Of a stretch of 64,000 nucleotides of DNA, positions 58,101 through 64,000 are shown piece by piece. Origin of the DNA: Narthecium ossifragum (Eukaryota > Streptophyta > Magnoliopsida > Dioscoreales > Nartheciaceae); contig OY986966.1 in assembly GCA_963920575.1 (NCBI GenBank), forward strand, positions 21,523,656-21,587,655. Reading direction: 5' to 3'. Under the pieces are notes generated by a model. That model did not search any database. It was not told the origin of the DNA and saw only the letters and a list, made by a program, of their open reading frames with translations. The translations under genes and the position numbers were made by a program. Every line of letters begins with the position of its first letter. Positions within the stretch are counted from its first letter, which is position 1.

Positions 58101-61100
58101 GTGCTTCCGGTATCACTATCACAGCATCAAAAAGTGACGCAGATGTAATGTACGTTATTAGCCTTCTTACGTGACCAATAATACTTTTCTTTGGATCTCT
58201 TTTGCAGCTCTTTTGCTGTTTTGAATCGTGGGATTTGCACTCAGCTGCGATGTCAGATCTTCGCCATCGGATTCTCCCTCCGAGTTTTCTATCTGAAAGC
58301 CTGAAGGAGGCTGGATTCTGTCTTTGGTTGCTCCATCCCGACCCTTCGTCACGGCCAAAGTCAAGGCAATTGATCTTAACTTTGTTCTTGATGGACATGT
58401 TTGGAAGATATATAAACGAATGCCATTTAATAACTAATCTTCCGGAGCTATTAGTAGCCAGGACATGATAATTACTGCCCTCGTTTATTAGGTTTCTCCT
58501 TTTGCATTTTATATTGTCGAAAGCCAGTGTAAAATTAACATGAATTTCTGCGAAACGATATGTTTGTCTTTTGGAAAAAAATTGTACGCTAAACATAAAT
58601 TGTTTTTTGTTCAAGGATTCCATGTTTTGTGAACACCCAGTTGGACCCTGCTCCCAATATGTGAAAACCTTGCGTCTTGTTGTCACTTTACTTTTCCTGC
58701 ATATAAGGTATAATTTAATAGAAGTATGACCTGCAAATTCTCTCCATTTTTTGTGGCATCAATAGGTTACTAAATCAGAACCTATATGCGATAATAAAAT
58801 TTCATTTTTGGCATTGCTAAAGGTTTAGAAGGTGATAACTTCTTATTAGGAATTTCAGATGTACCAAGAATTGAATTCTGCAATATTAATGAAATTCTAA
58901 GTGCTTATCTCATGAGGGTTGTAATTCCAGGGATATTCTGTTGTCTGACCTGATATGTGAAGGTTCAGATATGTCATCTCTGGAACATTCATCAGCATCC
59001 ATTGACGAAGAAGATTCACAAGCAGACCTGCTATTGCATTTCCTTTCGACATTGAGAGAAGAAAAAGAAAACCAGGCTGCCAAGTTGCTAGGAAACCTTG
59101 GATATTTAAAAGCAGACATTTATGAGGTTGAAAGAAGACGCCCAGCAAGGGTGGAGCCCCCTTCTACCGCCCAAATTTTGATAAGCTCCAATCATATCTC
59201 GGGTTTAAGTCCTTATAGTGGATCTGCATTTGTCGGGGCAGGTCATGGATTGTCCATGTCAAATAGAAATCAGGAGAGGTTGACAAGGAATGTGCATCAA
59301 CTTGAAAATGCATATTTTTCTGTGAGATCAAAAGTTGAACTCCCTGAAACTAATGCTGCAACGCGTTCAGATGCAGATGTGCTAAAGATCCGTGATAAAT
59401 TGTCCAGTTTCCAAAATGATGATGATTTATGGGTGAATAAGGAGTCCAGAGACTGCCTTGAAACCTTTTTTGACGGTTTTTGCAAGTATGCTCGATATAA
59501 TAATTTCAAAGTACGCGGTAGTTTGAGAAATGTAGACATAGTTAATTCTGCTAATGTCATCTGCTCTTTGAGTTTTGACCGTGATGAAGACTATTTTGCT
59601 GCTGCTGGGGTATCAAAGAAGATTAAGATCTTCGAATATGCTTCTCTTTTGAGTGACTCTGTTGACATTCATTATCCAGTGATAGAGATGTCAAGTAAAT
59701 CAAAGCTAAGTTGTGTCTGTTGGAACAGCTACATCAAGAACTATTTGGCCTCAACAGATTTTGAAGGTGTTGTTCAGGTCTGTTGGTCGCCATATTTAGA
59801 TGTGATTTAATTTGCCTATATTATGCCCTGTGGCATATCTGGTTTGCCTCTACTTTTCACTGTTGCATATAGCTTCCATGGACTTTATACTTATTTTCGT
59901 GGATGCTGGAACTTTATATTTGCTTTGTCACCCAACAGACTTATTGAATCTGGTTCAGATAAATCAAAGAGGATTAGTTGCAGGTAGACAAATGGTATAA
60001 ACATCAACATTATGAGCATGATGTATTAACATATAGGAGAAGCTTAGACTTTCCACTGTTGGCTAAATGATCTTATGAAAATTTCTTGGCAGGACACTTT
60101 CTGAGGTAGAATGCAACACAGGAAATTCCGTGTACTATAAGCATGCATATAAAAACATACAATCTTGCATGTGCAGGAAAATTTATGCTTTTAAGCTCAT
60201 TAAAGATGTTAAAGCTCGTGTGAATATCATTTCATCCGAGAACAGGATATATTGCTGTTCATTTTTTATATATATTAGTGGTTCATTTCCTAGTATTTGA
60301 CCTTCTAATTTCCTGGTAGTTCATTCACCCTTTTCTTTGGTTCTTTATTGGTATGTGGAGGTCGCTCAAACGACTTGGAATTGCTTCCAGTTTATCCTTT
60401 TTTCTGACTTGAGATTTTGTACATCAGCTACCTCACTTCTCTTGTTGAATAGGTTTTCTTGCAAGATTATGTAATTTGACTGGCGTGGATTGCAGTTATG
60501 GGATGCAAGCACCGGCCAAGGGTTCACACAGTACACAGAGCATCAAAAGAGAGCTTGGTCAGTTGATTTCTCCCAGGTCAATCCAACTAGGCTGGCCAGC
60601 GGGAGTGATGACTGTTCTGTGAAACTCTGGAGCATTAATGAGGCATGCTGTTCAAATTCTACTCTAGTCATGTTTATGTGAAATAGTGTCCTACAATTAT
60701 TAGTCCTATATCCTATGGATCTTTTTCAAGGAAATTAAACCTATAACAGCTATACTGTGATGGTAGTGGTTTGGAAATTTTAAGATGCTTTGGGAGTATC
60801 ACACAACTTTGCCAAGTCGATAATTTATTTCAAGCTTTTGCTTCCAATATTAGAAGAAAATGCTTATCCTTAACCTCCTAAAATCTGTAACTATGCAATT
60901 GTAACAGCACCTGTATGGTACTTGGGTGCTAGTTATTTTCATTTTTACGCTGCAAATTTAGCCAAACTAATAGTGCTTGTGTTCATGGCAGAGAAATTGC
61001 ATTGATACAATCAGGAATGTGGCAAATGTCTGCTGTGTCCAGTTCTCCTCCCACTCCTCTCACTTGTTGGCTTTTGGTTCTGCTGATTACAAAGTATACT

Positions 61101-62301
61101 GTTATGATCTACGATATACAAGGATACCTTGGTGCACATTAGCTGGACATGGTAAGGCCGTCAGCTACGTGAAATTTGTAGATCCTGAGTTACTTGTGTC
61201 TGCATCCACCGACAACACCCTTAAGCTTTGGGATCTTAACAAAACCAGCAGTAGTGGGTTGTCTACCAATGCTTGCAGTATGACCTTTAGTGGTCATGCT
61301 AATGAAAAGGTTTCCTCATGCTTGGAGCTTTTTATTCCAAATCACATAATATTTTCTATTTTTGTGTTCCTTTTCACAGCATGATTGCAAATACTGATTT
61401 GTCTTTGATCATGCAGAATTTTGTAGGGCTCTCTGTTTCTGATGGATACATAACATGTGGTTCGGAGACAAATGAAGTGAGTTTGCTCTCAAGTTCATTG
61501 TTAGGTAGATTTAAATGTCTGTAGGTTTAATATGTACTTGCGTTTTTCTTTTCTGAGGGTGATATTAACTCGACTCTTGGTTAGTGGCATGCCACATTTG
61601 GTGGACATAACGTTCTATCCTTTTTTGGATAATTATTTTTTATGCCTTGTACATATTGTTTTAATCAGCTGATTCTGTTTCAAATAGTATAATTGTACAT
61701 CAATATACTGCATTACCTGGTCTTCAAGCTATTGTAGGCATCTATCTATAGTGTATGATGATGTGCATGTGAAGGTTTAATCCTCCACTGTGTTCATATC
61801 CAGGAGAAAAGAGTATTGTCTAGACTATTGTGAGTGGTTGCGCATAGTTTTCATGCAAATTTGTCTGCTTCAAACTTTTCCCTCTTGGGTCTTTAATCTA
61901 TTTGCCACTGTCCTGGATAGGCTTCTTCCTGTAAGAGTTGTGATAGCCTATAAGAAAATTTTGTATGCCATTCCTGTCTAAAAGCATTATTGACTCTTAG
62001 CATTTTAATAATTTTGGCAACTTGTGATGTGTTTGGTTTAATTTTGCGACTCTAAATACCCATCTTAAACTTTTAGTATTTACCTACTTTTTCATCCATG
62101 CCTTCACAGGTCTATGCATATTATAAAACTCTCCCCATGCCAATAACTTCTCACAAGTTTGGCTCAATTGATTCAATGTCGGGACAAGAGATAGCTGATG
62201 ATAATGGGCAGTTTGTTTCGAGCGTCTGCTGGAGAAGGAATTCAGATATGGTTGTTGCTGCAAACTCCAGTGGCCGCATAGAACTGTTGCAGATGGTCTG
62301 A
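55169..62301 (+). CDS. SPA1-type protein (suppressor of phytochrome A-105 family)
   Basis: Seven coding exons: 55169-56518, 58208-58365, 58931-59777, 60496-60642, 60992-61309, 61417-61476 and 62110-62301. Total 3072 nt, 1023 aa, close to Arabidopsis SPA1 (about 1030 aa); the shorter SPA3/SPA4 class is excluded. Layout: N-terminal extension; kinase-like domain (about 225-500; [25 protein letters not shown] in place of a normal HRD loop, RWYASPEEL); coiled coil (about 533-573); seven-blade WD40 (about 700-1020; [24 protein letters not shown]). SPA proteins join COP1 in a CUL4-based nuclear ubiquitin ligase that degrades HY5 and other light-signal factors in the dark. The KRKR near residue 330 may be a nuclear signal. 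Introns 2 and 4 seem to be GC-AG. No stop or frameshift is seen; apparently functional. Confidence 0.93.
56634..56882. repeat. 69-bp identical direct repeat in intron 1 of the SPA1-type gene
   Basis: 56634-56702 and 56814-56882 are identical (TTCACAACTGAGATTTATCC... to GAGTGAAAAAACT), exactly 180 bp apart. Between them is a shorter duplicate, TTTTTTATGCTCATGTA. A 20-bp inverse of ATCACATTCACAGATTTTTT (56706-56725) lies at 56966-56985. Confidence 0.95.
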
Positions 62302-63260
62302 GGGAAGGGATTCTGGGTAGCCCGTTCAACAATTGCAGTAGCCCTCCTAGAAGGGGACCTGCTGAAGTTGTGATCCGAGAAATATAATGATAGACATCTC
62401 ATACTGACAATGGGGATCCCTAAAGACCAGTCACATGGTGCCGCCAAAAAGTTCATGTCTACGTGCTGTGATTCACGTCAGAAGTGACATGGCAAGAACG
62501 TTCAGGTGATGAGGGATGAAACGTGTGCAAAAATGCCTCTTAAATTCTCAAATTTTAGGCACAATCCACGATACGATTTATTGCCTATTCACTGAAACTT
62601 GACCAGCATGCTATCAAGTTTGATGGTCGAGTTACATCACAGCTAATTTACTAGAAATAGTACATATGATGGACTTAGCATGCCTCTTCCATCGATATGT
62701 CATGAAAAAGTTCTCCAAATTGACAGACTATGTTTAGAAAAGGACTCCATATGAGCAGAACACCTGTTCGAAGCTTCACAATCGTGTACCTGCTTTGAGT
62801 GCCTGCAGGACTTAAAAAAGGAAGATTCCGATGTATATAGAGAAAAGTTTTTTGAAGTTATATGGTCTGTAAGCAGTTGTAGCTGCCTATTGTTCAGATG
62901 CATATTCCTCCGCCTTTTCGAGGAAGGATATGCGTGTAACTGTGATTATGCTAATCACATTGATTTTTGTATGAAAAGTTGAAAATCACGTGTATAGAGT
63001 GGATCATTTTACTTTTGGAAAGATTGGTAGCCCAATAGATGAGCAATTACTAGTTTCATTCTTGTTTCCAATTGAGATCAGTATAGCTGGATGGCTAACG
63101 GTATATTGTTGTTAGGTCTTTGCATGCTTTAACTGTGAACTCTTTGCACTTCTTGAAATGAAGTATTACTATTTTGATTTCTTTTGATGGCCAGCAATAA
63201 GATTTTTATACCAGAACTTGCAAATGGAGCCTCTGTGATTGTTTGTTGAATGCCAGCATA
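62302..63260 (+). other. 3' UTR and downstream region of the SPA1-type gene
   Basis: No coding region is evident. It probably holds the 3' UTR and poly(A) site. I could not choose one site: AAATGAAGTA at about 63158 and AATAAGA at about 63196 are candidates. The minus-strand ORF at 62700-62903 looks spurious. Confidence 0.5.
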
Positions 63261-63264
63261 GCAG

Positions 63265-64000
63265 AATGTTTTGGTATTGCTGAATGTGAATTCCTTCAAT
63301 TCATCTGCTCAAACAGTCTTGAGGAGGTGGAATTCACGGGTTCTAAGTTTACATTGGACAAATAGACAAGGTGGTGGAGCAAAAATTCTTAAAAGGCTGG
63401 ATAGGTTGCTTTGCAACAGGGATTGGAAGAGCTTGATGCCTGGTACCACAGTCAAACACCTACCAAAAGTAGGCTCTGATCACTCTCCATTAGTTGTGTC
63501 GTTCTATAACGGGGAGAAAAAGGATGGGCATGGCACTTTCAAATTAGAGCATAGCTGGATGTCGAGGCCTGAATTTAAAGACTTTGGGTAGAGCGTGGAA
63601 CTTCCCATGTAGGGGGCTCTAAATAATTCCAATTTGTGACAATGATTAAGGCTATCAAGAGGGTAGTTAAAGGCTGGGATAAGAGATGTAGAGCAGTTGA
63701 TTTATTTGGAATGGCTAAGAAAATTGAGGACTACCTGGATGATCTCTATAAGCATGAGGAGTTGGGTGAACTTTCAGATGAAGATGACATCCTCCTTCGT
63801 CAGTTGGGATGGCGATGGGAGAATCTTATGCTTCTTTGGGAGGCACGTGCGGCACAGAGAGTTTGTAGGGATTGACTTGCGTCGGGGATAGAAACTCTAA
63901 TTTTTTTCACCAATTAGTGAAGTCACGAGCCCACTAATCTAAGATTAGAGAAATTTTTGATGATTCAGGGGCAGTAATCACATATCAGAAGAGTATCGGT
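63265..64000 (+). pseudogene. LINE ORF2 fragment (endonuclease end and RT entry), running off the window
   Basis: Broken plus-strand frames give the end of an L1-type endonuclease and the segment before RT: TNRQGGGAKILKRLDRLLCN, then VKHLPKVGSDHSPLV (catalytic SDH), LEHSWMSRPEFKDF, and after frameshifts VVKGWDKRC, LRQLGWRWENL and a FFH-like motif near the edge. The endonuclease start is absent, as expected of 5'-truncated LINEs. It differs from the LINE at 42731, so this is another family. Confidence 0.85.

Overview
The window is nuclear DNA from a flowering plant. Evidence: spliced plant genes (a THUMP-domain tRNA-acetylation adaptor and a SPA1-type light-signalling repressor), Del/Tekay-like Ty3-gypsy retrotransposons, a plant L1-type LINE with a C-terminal RNase H, and hAT, Harbinger and Mutator-like elements. 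The AT-rich genes with long, transposon-filled introns suit a large genome; a non-grass monocot is my guess, at low confidence. No bacterial gene, rRNA, tRNA or CRISPR array was seen.

Region 1 (1-28,378) is a nested retrotransposon block. Del-like LTRs (TGTGAGG...GACA, 2.38-2.62 kb) and a second LTR-like repeat ('E', about 1.4-1.5 kb) interrupt one another. Target-site duplications (TSDs) that I could read give the order. Element A (5260-13771, TSD ATCTC) lies in exon 1 of a mitochondrial IF3-like gene, and its own pol gene is split by a solo LTR (6194-8622, TSD CTGCA). Solo LTR C (17670-22874, TSD GATGG) sits in an E repeat and is itself split by solo LTR D (18777-21398, TSD ATAAC). A Mutator-like element (24826-28047, 9-bp TSD) carries a huge GA-rich array and possible gene fragments. 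Many of these LTRs carry arrays of GATCGATC palindromes or 28-46 bp hairpin-forming palindromes.

Region 2 (28.4-37.4 kb) holds a Harbinger transposase relic, a broken inverted copy of the 5' end of the SPA1 gene, a 391-bp hAT MITE with a perfect TSD, and a non-autonomous LTR element (F, 31818-37361). F ends 122 bp before the THUMP-gene start codon, between two divergent gene 5' ends.

Region 3 (37.5-52.4 kb) is the THUMPD1/TAN1-like gene (7 coding exons, 329 aa, plus strand). Its 8.8-kb fifth intron holds a defective 7.4-kb LINE (14-bp TSD), which holds a 1.37-kb solo LTR.

Region 4 (55.2-62.3 kb) is an apparently intact SPA1-type gene (7 coding exons, 1023 aa, plus strand): kinase-like domain, coiled coil, WD40 propeller. 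Two introns appear to be GC-AG. The window ends in a second LINE fragment. The two intact host genes are in tandem but functionally unrelated: one serves tRNA modification, the other COP1/SPA repression of light signalling.
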